From assembly GCA_003116975.1 (NCBI GenBank), contig BGKB01000108.1, forward strand, positions 170,666-234,665: a stretch of DNA of 64,000 nucleotides, written 5' to 3'. The stretch is from Aurantiochytrium sp. KH105 (taxonomy: Eukaryota; Sar; Bigyra; Thraustochytrida; Thraustochytriidae). The number at the start of each line of letters is the position of its first letter. The stretch's first letter is position 1. The notes beneath the pieces are model-generated. The model saw nothing but the letters and a program-made list of their open reading frames with translations. It was not told the origin of the DNA and ran no database searches. Below, one piece after another: positions 55,960 through 64,000 of the stretch. The position numbers and the translations under genes were made by a program.

Positions 55960-57042
55960 ATGGCGCACCGCCAGGTCGCGCAGGAGTACGCGGCCATGGC
56001 GCCCGGACCTGCGAACGTGGGCGGCGCCTTTATGGCGCCGGCGCCCGTCACCGGCACCGGCATGCCGAGCATGGCCGGCATGCCGGGGAGCGACGACTCG
56101 CTGGATATCTTCGACATGAAGATGGAGGGATACGACAGCGTCTTTCTCAATGATGGCCTCGACGAGATCGACCAGGACCAGTCGCTGACGGCCGACGAGC
56201 GCCAGAAGAAGCGCGAGGAGAGGCTCGAACGCAATCGCGAGATCGCGCGCAACTGCCGCAAGCGCAAGCGCGAGCGCGTCGAGGCCCTTGTGGAGGAGGT
56301 CACAAGTCTGCGCGAGACGAACCGCAAGCTCGAACTGCAGCTAAAGATGCTCATGAACAAGCTCGGCGAGGCCACGAGCGGACGCGGAAATCGCGGAAAG
56401 GTCGACGAGGAGCGCCGGCTGAACGAGGTCACCTCGATGAACCAGATGCTCGAGCAAAAGTGCAGCGACGAGGACGTGCTGAGGCGTCTCCAGCATTACA
56501 CCGAAATCTACTCGGACTGCGGCGAGGAGCGCAAGAAGCTCGTCAAGGTCCACATCAACCAGCTCGAACAGCTCTTGCTACCCACGCAAATCAGCAAAAT
56601 GCTCCTCTGGATCCTCAAGCAGGACGAGGAGTTCTACTCGGACGAGAACCCGAACAGCATGTGGAGTGTGCTGTGTAAAGAGCTCCAAATCGACGAAATG
56701 CAAAAGAGCGAGCTCAAGGCCCAGCGCGGCCAGCTCGGAACGCAGAATGCCTCGATGAAGCGCTGCCTCCTATCGCTGCAAAAGTTCGAAAAGGACGTTG
56801 AGCGCAACATGTACAATCGCCAGGCGCAAATGGACAAGATTCTCAAGATTATCACCCCCAAGCAGATTGTCAAGTTTCTGCAGTGGGTTGAGGACAACCA
56901 GGCTTGCGTGCACATGCTCGACGGCCTCTGGACCTTTAATAAGAAGCGTCAGGACGAAATTATGCAGGAGATTTCCAAGCCCCCTCCTCAATCGCCTTTC
57001 CAGGACGAGGGCTCGCCGCGTCCCAAGGCCCAGGCGCAGTAG
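55960..57042 (+). CDS. bZIP transcription factor
   Basis: 360 codons from ATG 55960; the frame opens seven codons earlier on GTG. The N-terminal ~80 residues are Met/Pro/Gly/Ala rich and then acidic (DDSLDIFDMKMEG, EIDQDQ), an activation-type segment. The basic region at about 90-110, KREERLERNREIARNCRKRK, has the N-x7-R spacing of bZIPs (Asn and Arg in NREIARNCR). It is followed by a leucine zipper (VEEVTSLRETNRKLELQLKM) of about four heptads. The remaining ~200 residues form a helical domain with EIYSDCGEERKKLVKVHINQ and ITPKQIVKFLQWVEDNQAC, loosely like the C-terminal DOG1-type region of TGA factors. It should bind DNA as a dimer. Upstream the gene carries the spaced GCGCAAGTG elements. 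No intron needed. Confidence 0.9.
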   Translation: MAHRQVAQEYAAMAPGPANVGGAFMAPAPVTGTGMPSMAGMPGSDDSLDIFDMKMEGYDSVFLNDGLDEIDQDQSLTADERQKKREERLERNREIARNCRKRKRERVEALVEEVTSLRETNRKLELQLKMLMNKLGEATSGRGNRGKVDEERRLNEVTSMNQMLEQKCSDEDVLRRLQHYTEIYSDCGEERKKLVKVHINQLEQLLLPTQISKMLLWILKQDEEFYSDENPNSMWSVLCKELQIDEMQKSELKAQRGQLGTQNASMKRCLLSLQKFEKDVERNMYNRQAQMDKILKIITPKQIVKFLQWVEDNQACVHMLDGLWTFNKKRQDEIMQEISKPPPQSPFQDEGSPRPKAQAQ

Positions 57043-57329
57043 GAGTACTGCGATACTTCTTTATCTGCTTTCTCTTTTGCCCCCCCCCCCCCCCCCCCCC
57101 TCCTCATTTCAACGTCTTACACACTCACACTTGCACTCACACCCACACACACACGCGCGCTCGCGCCCACGCTTCTTTGCGTGATCCATGCACGAGGACT
57201 CAAATCGGACGCGTCAAACCCTTGCTTGCCCACATCGCTCTTTTATTTCTCTTCTTACAGCGTAGCGTGGCTTTGCAATAACCCTCATAAATTATTGGTT
57301 TTCACCCTCTTCTTCTTCTTCTTCTTCCG

Positions 57330-57362
<33 letters not shown>

Positions 57363-57418
57363 TCATCGTCATCATTCAAATTCGTTCCAAGCTCTTTATT
57401 GTAAATCTTAGCTTGGGG
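57043..57418. other. Convergent 3' region with homopolymer and trinucleotide tracts
   Basis: 376 bases. It contains a C21 run at 57080-57100, a CACACA stretch near 57120-57160, and (CTT)n then (CGT)n at 57308-57376. It separates the bZIP and helicase genes. No gene recognised. Confidence 0.6.
57080..57100. repeat. C21 homopolymer
   Basis: An uninterrupted run of about 21 C, followed by T. Such runs are prone to sequencing-length error. Confidence 0.9.
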
Positions 57419-60400
57419 TTACCTATTTCCGCGACCTCCTCGGCCTCGACCTCGTTCTCCCCCGCGCTGAGCCTGGCCCTGGCCCTGGCCTTGGCTTTGG
57501 CCACGACCTCGCCCGCGCCCTCGACCTGGTCCTTGCTGCCCTTGACCACGCCCGCGCCCACGGCCGCGACCACCACTTCCCGCACTCGCACCTCCTCGCG
57601 GTGCGTAATGACCATTACTGGAATTTTGCTGAGGTCCGCCGCCTCGGCCACCGCGGAAACCGTTGCCACCACGTCCGCGCCCGCGACCGCGTCCACGCCC
57701 ACCTTGCACACCATTTGCGCCGAGCTGGGACGAGTCGAGTTTCTGACCTGTTCGCTCCGTAGCAATGAGGCGCAAGAGCGCTCCCGCTGCGGCAGTCTCG
57801 TCCTCCGAGAACTTTTTCCCGTCCACAAGGCTCCGTGCAAAGAGAATCTCCAGACGGTCGCGCAACACTGCTACCTGCAGAGCGGAAGCGTCATTCGCAG
57901 CGCAAAGCTCGACCCATTCATTTAAATGTACGCGCGTTGTCCCGTCCTCGGCCGTGTCGAGCGTGTACACGCCCCTGAAGAGAGCCACAAGAACAGGAAG
58001 AACTCGCGAACAGCCGCGAATGCTGCAAAAATGGCGTGAACGTGTCATCTCGTCGAATACGACCCAAACGTGGGCATTCGGGGCCTCACTCACCTCGAGC
58101 CTGAGCACCGAGCTTTTGTGCGGCAAAATCTTCTTTTCCGGACCCGAGCGTAACGACTTGCTCCCAGGAAGTTGAAGCGCTACATTGGGGAAGGTCCCAA
58201 TGCTGGCCAGTATTTCAATGAGGGTTGCGGTCGAGACGGCCTCTTGGCGAAAGTCAATGACGGGCATTCTCGGCAAGAGGCTCATGATCTGGCGACGCGT
58301 TTGAACTACCGTGTTCATGATGGACGGCGACAAAAAGTATTGCCCGCATGCCGACCGACCCATGCGCGAATACTCTTCGTACGCACGAAAACACGCCACG
58401 TGGTCTCCGTCTTCGCCCCCCGTAAGACGATGGCGACTCGTCTCAAATCGCTTGCGGTCTGCGGCTGTCAGCGGAATCACAAAGGGATCTCGGCCCGTTG
58501 CAAAAAATGCTGCAAGTGTCACCGCTTGCTCCTTGACACCTATCATTGTGCCGATGAGCACCATCTTGCCCAGACGCGGGTCAAGAGGAAGGCGCGCCAG
58601 AGCGTGGCCTAGAGGAGTCAGTTTCTCGTCTGTGCCAATGGCACCTAGCTCAAAAAGCAGATTGAGAGCGTTGCGCACAGAAATATCCTGCGGCGCGTCT
58701 GGGGCGCGACCTAGAAAGTTGCGAACGAAGACTCGTTTGTTCGCCATGGACGCCACAGAAAACGTGCGTTTCTCTAACAAGACGCAGCTCTGCAGGCAAA
58801 CCTCCTCCAGAGCGGTGCGCTGCATCTCAGGCGCTTCCTCCTCCAGCATGGCATCGTAACGTGTGCGCGAGTACATGCGGAAGCAGATGCCAGAGCGAAC
58901 GCGTCCGGCGCGCCCGCTGCGCTGAATCGCGTTAGCCTTGGCAATGATGCCGTTGGTCAGACTCGACACCTTGGTGTGCGGGTCATAGCGCTTCGTCTTG
59001 GAGGTGCCGAGATCGATGACGTATACGACATCGTCAATGGTCACCGAGGTCTCGGCAATATTCGTAGAGCAAATAATCTTGCGCACGCCTCGTGGGGCGC
59101 GCTTGAATACCTGTCGTTGACTCGCTGGTGTCACGCCCGAATGCAAAGGGAGGACCAAGAAGCGAGATTCGTCGCCGAAAAGGGGATGATCTTGTAGTGC
59201 ATCGCAAAGCTTGGCAATCTCGTCCCAGCCAGAGAGAAAGATGAGCACAGATCCCTTGTCTGCGAGACGACCAAAACCAGCGTCCACAGACTTTCGCTTT
59301 CGCCCGACGAATCGCGAAAGGTCGTCATGCGACTGCTCTATTTGCTGGAGAACCTCGACGACCAAGTCGATGTCGAGCTGCGTATCGTCGTCGAGGCCGG
59401 TGAGCTGACGCGCATACTGATATTGATCAAGCACAATTTGGGCGTCCGTTGCTTTCATGCTCTCGCTTGCATCCATGTCCTCACCGCCTTCGTCAATGTC
59501 GTCGACTGCCACAGCACCATTCGCCGCCAAGGGCGCATCTAACGGTTTGTCGGCTGCACCGATGCCGTATCCAAGCAAGAGGCCCTCGTTCTCATGTTCG
59601 TCATCGTCGTCATCCTCGTCCATGCCATCGTCTTCAAGATCATTTGAGTTTCCTGGATCCCCGTCATTGACATCATCATCATCATCATCATCATCGTCCG
59701 CTTGATTCCAAGCGGACTCCCATGTGGCCACAATCTCGTTGCTGCCGTCCTCGCCATTCGCAATGTCATTGTCCTCGCCAACATCCCATGCGCTGGCAGG
59801 CTGCGTGGCAGGTCCTGTGCAAAAGGCTGCATGCGCGCCAAACTCGCCAGGCGATGAAAATTGGGCCTCACACAGCTGGCACACAAACTCTTCGGGTTCG
59901 ACAAAGCTCTCGACGGGCTCAGCCGTACCATTGTCCACGCCAAAGTCGAGATCTTCACCTCTGCGTCCACTCGCGTCATTTTCGCCCACCCCGGCGCTAC
60001 TTCGGTCCGCAATGGAGGCGAGCGCGTTGGCAATTCGCTTATTGCGCTCCATGAGACGGTCGACATAGTTTGTGCGGGAAAGAACATCCTCGAGAAAGAG
60101 CTTGTGAACGCTAAAAAGCTTACCAGGCACCTTAACGTACTGACAGGTGAGGGGATAATGCGTGTTGCTAAAGTATTGCAAGAAGGAATTAACTTGCATC
60201 GTGGCGCTCATGAGAACAAGCTTAAGTTTCGTTTGGCCCGGGGAGGAAGAAGAAGAGGCTTTCTTTTGCTGGAGCAAGAGCTCGCGCACAATCATGAGCA
60301 AGAAGTCAGAGTTGATGTCACGCTCGTGCACTTCGTCAATGACGAGATGCGTGACGCGCTCAAGCGCCTTGGGACTATGCGCAAGCTCTCGGAGGAGCAC

Positions 60401-61303
60401 GCCTGTGGTGCAGTACAGCAATCGTGTCTGCTCGGATCGCTTGCGTTCCAGACGCACGCTGTAGCCCACTACGTCTCCAACGTCCCCAGTGCCATTTTCT
60501 GACGCGACGCGATCGGCCAGCGCTACAGCAGACAAACGTCGCGGCTGCGTACAGACAATGTTGAACTGACGACTTTGCATTTCCATGAGGTACTGTGGAA
60601 TTTGCGTACTCTTGCCGCAGCCAGTCTCGCCGGTAATCACCGTCACATCGCACGCCTCAACAGCGCGCAGAATTTCGTCCCGTTTGGCCCATACCGGGAG
60701 CTGCCGTCGCGCCTGGCCCACGTGCGTGAAGTGTTCGTCCCAGGTGGTGGTGCTCGCCGACGTTGGCAAGGGCGCTGGCTCAATGTAGCGTGCGGGCGCG
60801 GGGCGGCCTCCGTTCTGGGCGTCTTTTTCGCTATCCTCGTAGTCTTCATCCGCGGGGAAAAGCGTGTCTTCCTCCTGCCAAGAGCGCGCGCGTGCATTTT
60901 GCTCTTCGCTCTTGGAGATGGGAAATTTTGTGAAAAAGTCCGCCAGGAGTTTCTCGCTGGGCCTCCCGAGATCCAGACGCGGGACTTCCTCATCTGCGTT
61001 CTTGGAGACAACCTTGCGACTCACCGTGAGGTACCTGTCGTCTCCCTTTCCGCGGGACTTGGACGCGAGGCCCTCCTTTTTGCAGACCTCGTGGACGTAT
61101 CTGCGCTCGGTGTTGTTCAAGGAGCTCGGAAACCTGAACTCTGCCTCACCGGACCTCTTGAAGTCCTCAATCACCCTGTCGATGCGGATCTTGTACGACT
61201 CGTCCACGAAGTTGATGGGCGCCTTGCCCTTGCCGCGCGTCGGCACCTTCGCGGCGCCGCCGGCCCCCTCGGCGCCGCTCTGCGTCCCCTTCTTCTTGGC
61301 CAT
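57419..61303 (-). CDS. R3H-domain DEVH-box RNA helicase with C2H2 finger insertion and RGG tail
   Basis: 1294 codons from ATG 61303. The frame is open for 256 more codons but that part spans the assembly N and is repeat-derived. An R3H-like domain at residues ~30-95 binds single-stranded nucleic acid (YKIRIDRVIEDFKRSGEAEF, then TERRYVHEVCKKEGL). The helicase starts with Walker A GETGCGKST near 225-233. Motif II is IDEVHERD near 322, and SATMQ is motif III. Between the two RecA lobes sits a large insertion. It holds a C2H2 finger (CQLCEAQFSSPGEFGAHAAF then C) near 466-495 and a Asp/Glu-rich tract near 515-580. The second lobe has LIFLSGWDEIAK, STNIAETSVTIDDVVYVID and AIQRSGRAGR. HA2 and OB domains follow. 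The last ~100 residues are GRG/RGG repeats. The order resembles YTHDC2/DHX36-type helicases without a YTH domain. Confidence 0.92.
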   Translation of the reverse strand: MAKKKGTQSGAEGAGGAAKVPTRGKGKAPINFVDESYKIRIDRVIEDFKRSGEAEFRFPSSLNNTERRYVHEVCKKEGLASKSRGKGDDRYLTVSRKVVSKNADEEVPRLDLGRPSEKLLADFFTKFPISKSEEQNARARSWQEEDTLFPADEDYEDSEKDAQNGGRPAPARYIEPAPLPTSASTTTWDEHFTHVGQARRQLPVWAKRDEILRAVEACDVTVITGETGCGKSTQIPQYLMEMQSRQFNIVCTQPRRLSAVALADRVASENGTGDVGDVVGYSVRLERKRSEQTRLLYCTTGVLLRELAHSPKALERVTHLVIDEVHERDINSDFLLMIVRELLLQQKKASSSSSPGQTKLKLVLMSATMQVNSFLQYFSNTHYPLTCQYVKVPGKLFSVHKLFLEDVLSRTNYVDRLMERNKRIANALASIADRSSAGVGENDASGRRGEDLDFGVDNGTAEPVESFVEPEEFVCQLCEAQFSSPGEFGAHAAFCTGPATQPASAWDVGEDNDIANGEDGSNEIVATWESAWNQADDDDDDDDDVNDGDPGNSNDLEDDGMDEDDDDDEHENEGLLLGYGIGAADKPLDAPLAANGAVAVDDIDEGGEDMDASESMKATDAQIVLDQYQYARQLTGLDDDTQLDIDLVVEVLQQIEQSHDDLSRFVGRKRKSVDAGFGRLADKGSVLIFLSGWDEIAKLCDALQDHPLFGDESRFLVLPLHSGVTPASQRQVFKRAPRGVRKIICSTNIAETSVTIDDVVYVIDLGTSKTKRYDPHTKVSSLTNGIIAKANAIQRSGRAGRVRSGICFRMYSRTRYDAMLEEEAPEMQRTALEEVCLQSCVLLEKRTFSVASMANKRVFVRNFLGRAPDAPQDISVRNALNLLFELGAIGTDEKLTPLGHALARLPLDPRLGKMVLIGTMIGVKEQAVTLAAFFATGRDPFVIPLTAADRKRFETSRHRLTGGEDGDHVACFRAYEEYSRMGRSACGQYFLSPSIMNTVVQTRRQIMSLLPRMPVIDFRQEAVSTATLIEILASIGTFPNVALQLPGSKSLRSGPEKKILPHKSSVLRLEVSEAPNAHVWVVFDEMTRSRHFCSIRGCSRVLPVLVALFRGVYTLDTAEDGTTRVHLNEWVELCAANDASALQVAVLRDRLEILFARSLVDGKKFSEDETAAAGALLRLIATERTGQKLDSSQLGANGVQGGRGRGRGRGRGGNGFRGGRGGGPQQNSSNGHYAPRGGASAGSGGRGRGRGRGQGQQGPGRGRGRGRGQSQGQGQGQAQRGGERGRGRGGRGNR

Positions 61304-61617
61304 GGCCGCCGTTCGCGGCGCCTCCTGCTCCTGCTCCTGCGCCGCCCCGTCTCCCGACCCCGCCCCGCCGCGCGGCTCGCGCGGCTCGCGCGGGCGGCCG
61401 GTGCGCAGGCGCTCGCCCCGCGCGCGGCAGCTGCTCCGCGCGGCTGCGGTCTGCGGGCGCGGCCGAGGCGCAGGCGAAGGCGGCATGGANGCGCGCGGCA
61501 GCTGCTCCGCGCGGCTGCGGTCTGCGGGCGCGGCCGAGGCGCAGGCGAAGGCGGCATGGATGCCGCGCTCGCTCGAGTCGAACGACCGCCTTGAATGAGG
61601 ATCCTCGGCCGCCGTGG
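61304..61617. other. Divergent upstream region containing an N and a 70-base duplication
   Basis: 314 bases between the helicase (-) and the J-protein (+). Bases 61420-61489 and 61491-61560 are identical copies separated by a single N at 61490, which looks like two contig ends joined without collapsing their overlap. Confidence 0.8.
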
Positions 61618-62717
61618 ATGAAGCCGCGCTCGGAGAAGCAGCAGCAGCAGCAGCAGAAGCAGCAGCAGAGGCGGAACGGGGAGGCGGCGATAGCGGCGGC
61701 GATAGCGGCGGCGGGGGCCGGCGCAGGCGCGATGGAGGCCCCGTCGGCGGCAGGGCCGCGGCCCGCGTCGCAGCGGTCGGTGGACTCCGAGGTGGCGCGG
61801 GAGGCCGTCGTCGAGAGCATTCTGGCCGCCGACTCGCTGTACGAGGTGCTGCAGGTGACCCGGGCCGAGGCGCAGTCGAACCGCGTGCTGCGCAAGGCGT
61901 ACCTGAAGCGCAGCATGGAGTGCCACCCGGACAAAACCTCGCACCCGCGCGCCACGGAGGCGTTCCAAGTACGTAAGAACTCGAAACCTTGATGAAAAGC
62001 ACGTGTCGAAGCCACCTACCTCTCCATTCAAGAAACGAAGCGTTACTAACTGCTTGTGCACTGACGAGCACAGAGGGTCGCAGAAGCCTACGATACGTTG
62101 GGAGATAGTCTCAAGCGCGCGCAGTATGATGCGCGCGAACAGACGAGCTCACCGTATAACTTTCGTCAGCATGGGGACACGGTCGTCATGGAAATGTCCG
62201 CCGATCAGGCCTTTGCAATGTTCGCACAAGCCATGAACCAGGTACGTGCGCAGATGGGCATGGCGTCGCATCGCTCTGGCTGTTTGTGACCGAATGACTC
62301 ACTCATCGCTCCATCTTGCTTACATTTTGTGATTTCGACCCCCAGTATGCCGAAGAGCACGGCATTGAGCATGAACGGCAGACGACAATTTTCGATCATC
62401 TTGCATCAGCCTTTCTATATGTGGACGGTTGGATCAATCCACAACACCACAACCCAACACCTGCCCCTGGGTCGCAACGTCAATCCGATGGCTCGCAGCG
62501 GAGTGCCGCGAGCGGCGGTCCTGGCGTGGGATCGAATCCTGGGCCAGAAGAAGAGGCCCCGCCAGAGACGCGGTTGCAGGCATGGGCGCGGAGTCTCGCC
62601 ACCATGGGATCTATAGTGTCTACCGCAAGTCAAATTATTCGCGTCCAGCGTGAGCGCGAGCGCCAGGAGGAGGAAGAAAGTACTCGTCGTCAAGGAGACG
62701 GACCTTCAAGGGCTTAG
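61618..62717 (+). CDS. J-domain (DnaJ/Hsp40) protein, three exons
   Basis: Exons are 61618-61968, 62074-62241 and 62346-62717, giving 296 codons. Intron 1 (105 bases) is GTACGTAAG...CACAG. Intron 2 (104 bases) is GTACGTGCG...CCCCAG. Both are in phase 0. Splicing restores the J domain: DSLYEVLQVTRAEAQSNRVL, then RKAYLKRSMECHPDKTSHP with the HPD that stimulates Hsp70 ATPase, then across the junction EAFQ/RVAEAYDTLGD with the LKRAQYDAR helix IV. The N-terminus has a Gln run from CAG repeats and an Ala-rich segment; the ATG at 61732 is an alternative start. After the J domain are MEMSADQAFAMFAQAMNQ, then a Glu/Arg-rich C-terminus (RERERQEEEESTRR). There is no Gly/Phe or zinc region, so it is a class C J-protein. 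The Hsp70 partner and client are unknown. Confidence 0.88.
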
Positions 62718-63310
62718 TAAGCAGACACACGGTCGCAGTCAATCTGGCAAGCAGCTGCAGAGGGCGGGATCACTCAGCAAGTGGATCCGCCTCACATGTA
62801 TAAATAGATCATTGCGGTCAATGTCTTTCACCGATGTTAAGATTTTCGTTTTCTATTCATAAGCCGGGCTTGCGAACAAACCGTGCGAACAAACCGCCAA
62901 AAAGGAAAGAAAGAAAGAAAGAAAAGAAAGAAAGAAAGAAAAAGGAAGCTTGAGTCAGCCGAACTTCCGGATCCTAGAAAATTACGGCTTCTATCTCGAA
63001 AAATCTCGAATGTTTGAGAAAAATCTCGAATATTCCAGACTTTTCTGGAACATTCGAGAAAATTCTTCCCGAAAGGTCGCCTCCAAGTGGTCCGCGCAAT
63101 GGTCAAGCAAATCCGAAACTCGCCGACTTAGCTCGAGAGATCAGCCAAGAGCGACCAAAGAAACCCACATCACCAACCAGCAAACCAGCAAACCAGCAAT
63201 CGAGCAAGCGACCAAGCAACAGCAACTGCAACGAGGGTATAGTCTGACAAACTTTCGGACGGCGGACGAAGCAGAAAGAGAGAGAGAGAGCCCCAAGGAA
63301 AGAGAGCAAG
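62718..63310. other. Intergenic, AT-richer, with GAAA repeat
   Basis: 593 bases with a (GAAA)n purine tract at about 62900-62945, three copies of a TCTCGAATGTT/TCTCGAATATT-like string near 62997-63065, and repeated CAGCAAACCAGCAA near 63178-63200. No gene recognised. Confidence 0.5.
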
Positions 63311-63931
63311 ATGGCAGTTCATTTTGGACCCGAACTTCCACCCAAGATGGCATCGCAGCGCGCCGCTGCAGCTGACCTTGGCTCTACCAAGAAGGCGGCC
63401 GAGCCGATCCCCCAAGAAGACCCAGACGTAGTCATGAGCGACTCCGAGTATGACCAGAATATCGACCACCAGCACCACGACGACGAGCATGGAGTTGCCA
63501 GCAACAGCGATGAGGAGATCTCGGACTTCGGCGAGGAGGAAGGCGAGCCCCTTGCCGACATCCCTGAGGCGGAGCTGGTGATTCTCGGAGGCAGCATCAG
63601 CGCTCGGGCTGCTGCAGACGTGGCGCTGCTGTATGGTCTCGAAGTGCTGGACGACGCGTCACGCGAGGCCACCGTGGATGCGGTGCGCAAGGGCCTCGCG
63701 CGTCAACAGTCCGCTTTTCTTGTCTACACTCGTAACGTGAGCGAGAGTTCGCGCAAATTGCGCGGCGTAGCAGGGCGTATGCCTGTGTTCTACGTCGGCG
63801 ACGCCTTCACATCAGACCCGAGCAATGGAGCGGGCGACATTTGTCTCGTGCGCGCGTCAGGCAAGGATGCCGACGCCACCATTCAGTTCGCGCTCAACAA
63901 CCGCCACCTCGACATGCTCGAGGTGCGCTGA
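63311..63931 (+). CDS. Hypothetical protein with acidic N-terminal half
   Basis: 206 codons from ATG 63311. Residues ~33-85 are strongly acidic and His rich (DVVMSDSEYDQNIDHQHHDD, EEISDFGEEEGE). The C-terminal half looks globular with alternating hydrophobics (ELVILGGSISARAAADVALL, SAFLVYTRNV, GDICLVRASG). I do not recognise the family. An acidic tail next to a small fold is common in histone- or ribosome-interacting proteins, but nothing here supports a specific role. It sits on the same strand as the J-protein, 593 bases downstream of it. Confidence 0.65.
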   Translation: MAVHFGPELPPKMASQRAAAADLGSTKKAAEPIPQEDPDVVMSDSEYDQNIDHQHHDDEHGVASNSDEEISDFGEEEGEPLADIPEAELVILGGSISARAAADVALLYGLEVLDDASREATVDAVRKGLARQQSAFLVYTRNVSESSRKLRGVAGRMPVFYVGDAFTSDPSNGAGDICLVRASGKDADATIQFALNNRHLDMLEVR

Positions 63932-64000
63932 TTGAAGATAGGTCTCTCGCGATACTATTGTTGCTAGATGTATTATTATGAAGATTGAATGATGTGTAAA

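Noticed and set aside
61304-62071. 256-residue N-terminal extension of the helicase
   Set aside because: It spans the N and the duplicated 70 bases and overlaps the J-protein exons antisense; the sequence is Ala/Arg/Pro repeat.

Overview
This is a stretch of a GC-rich, gene-dense nuclear genome from a microbial eukaryote. Most genes are single uninterrupted reading frames. Two genes clearly carry introns, of about 86 to 115 bases with GTACGT or GTAAGT donors and CAG acceptors. The gene set mixes an ORAI calcium channel, an ataxin-2 orthologue, CCT epsilon, a myosin, Dispatched/Patched-like transporters, a riboflavin-pathway lumazine synthase, a DUF707 protein and a WD40-Roc-COR-TIR protein. 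That mixture, the low intron density and the high GC fit a stramenopile protist, most likely a thraustochytrid-type labyrinthulomycete. This assignment is inference from content, not a database match.

Layout. 0-6.2 kb: the end of an isochorismatase-domain gene, then a DUF707 glycosyltransferase-like gene (-), a TRIM-like RING/B-box gene (-), lumazine synthase (+) and an ORAI-like channel (-). 6.2-15.3 kb: a 9 kb stretch without a supportable protein gene, containing a T26 tract, a 0.29 kb tandem duplication and many tetra- and pentanucleotide repeats. 15.3-24 kb: a split SET-domain protein (+), ataxin-2 (-), a three-exon histidine phosphatase (-) and CCT5 (+). 24-32.4 kb: the WD40-Roc-COR-TIR protein (+), glucose-6-phosphate 1-epimerase-like (-) and a PP2C phosphatase fused to four CCCH zinc fingers (+). 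32.4-46 kb: a myosin (-), an F-box protein (+), a CDC34-like E2 (-), an unknown acidic protein (-), a VAT-1-like reductase (+) and a two-PDZ zinc-ribbon protein (-). 46-53 kb: two tandem paralogous RND/Dispatched-like transporters (-). 53.5-64 kb: a flavin monooxygenase (+), a bZIP factor (+), an R3H/DEVH helicase with a zinc-finger insertion (-), a three-exon J-domain protein (+) and an unknown acidic protein (+).

Genes tend to alternate in head-to-head and tail-to-tail pairs, with tail-to-tail gaps as short as 90-133 bases. No operon-like pathway is visible. Several genes belong to ubiquitin (RING/B-box, F-box, CDC34-like E2), RNA/translation (ataxin-2, helicase, CCCH protein) and protein-folding (CCT5, J-protein) systems, but nothing shows that they act together because of location.

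The most interesting unexplained signals are three. One is a recurring GCGCAAGTG-type element, repeated at 20-22 base spacing in the upstream regions of at least three genes. Another is the WD40-Roc-COR-TIR protein with a 3 x 27-residue repeat before the TIR. The third is the PP2C-CCCH fusion. A perfect 70-base duplication on either side of a single N at 61490 looks like an assembly join error.
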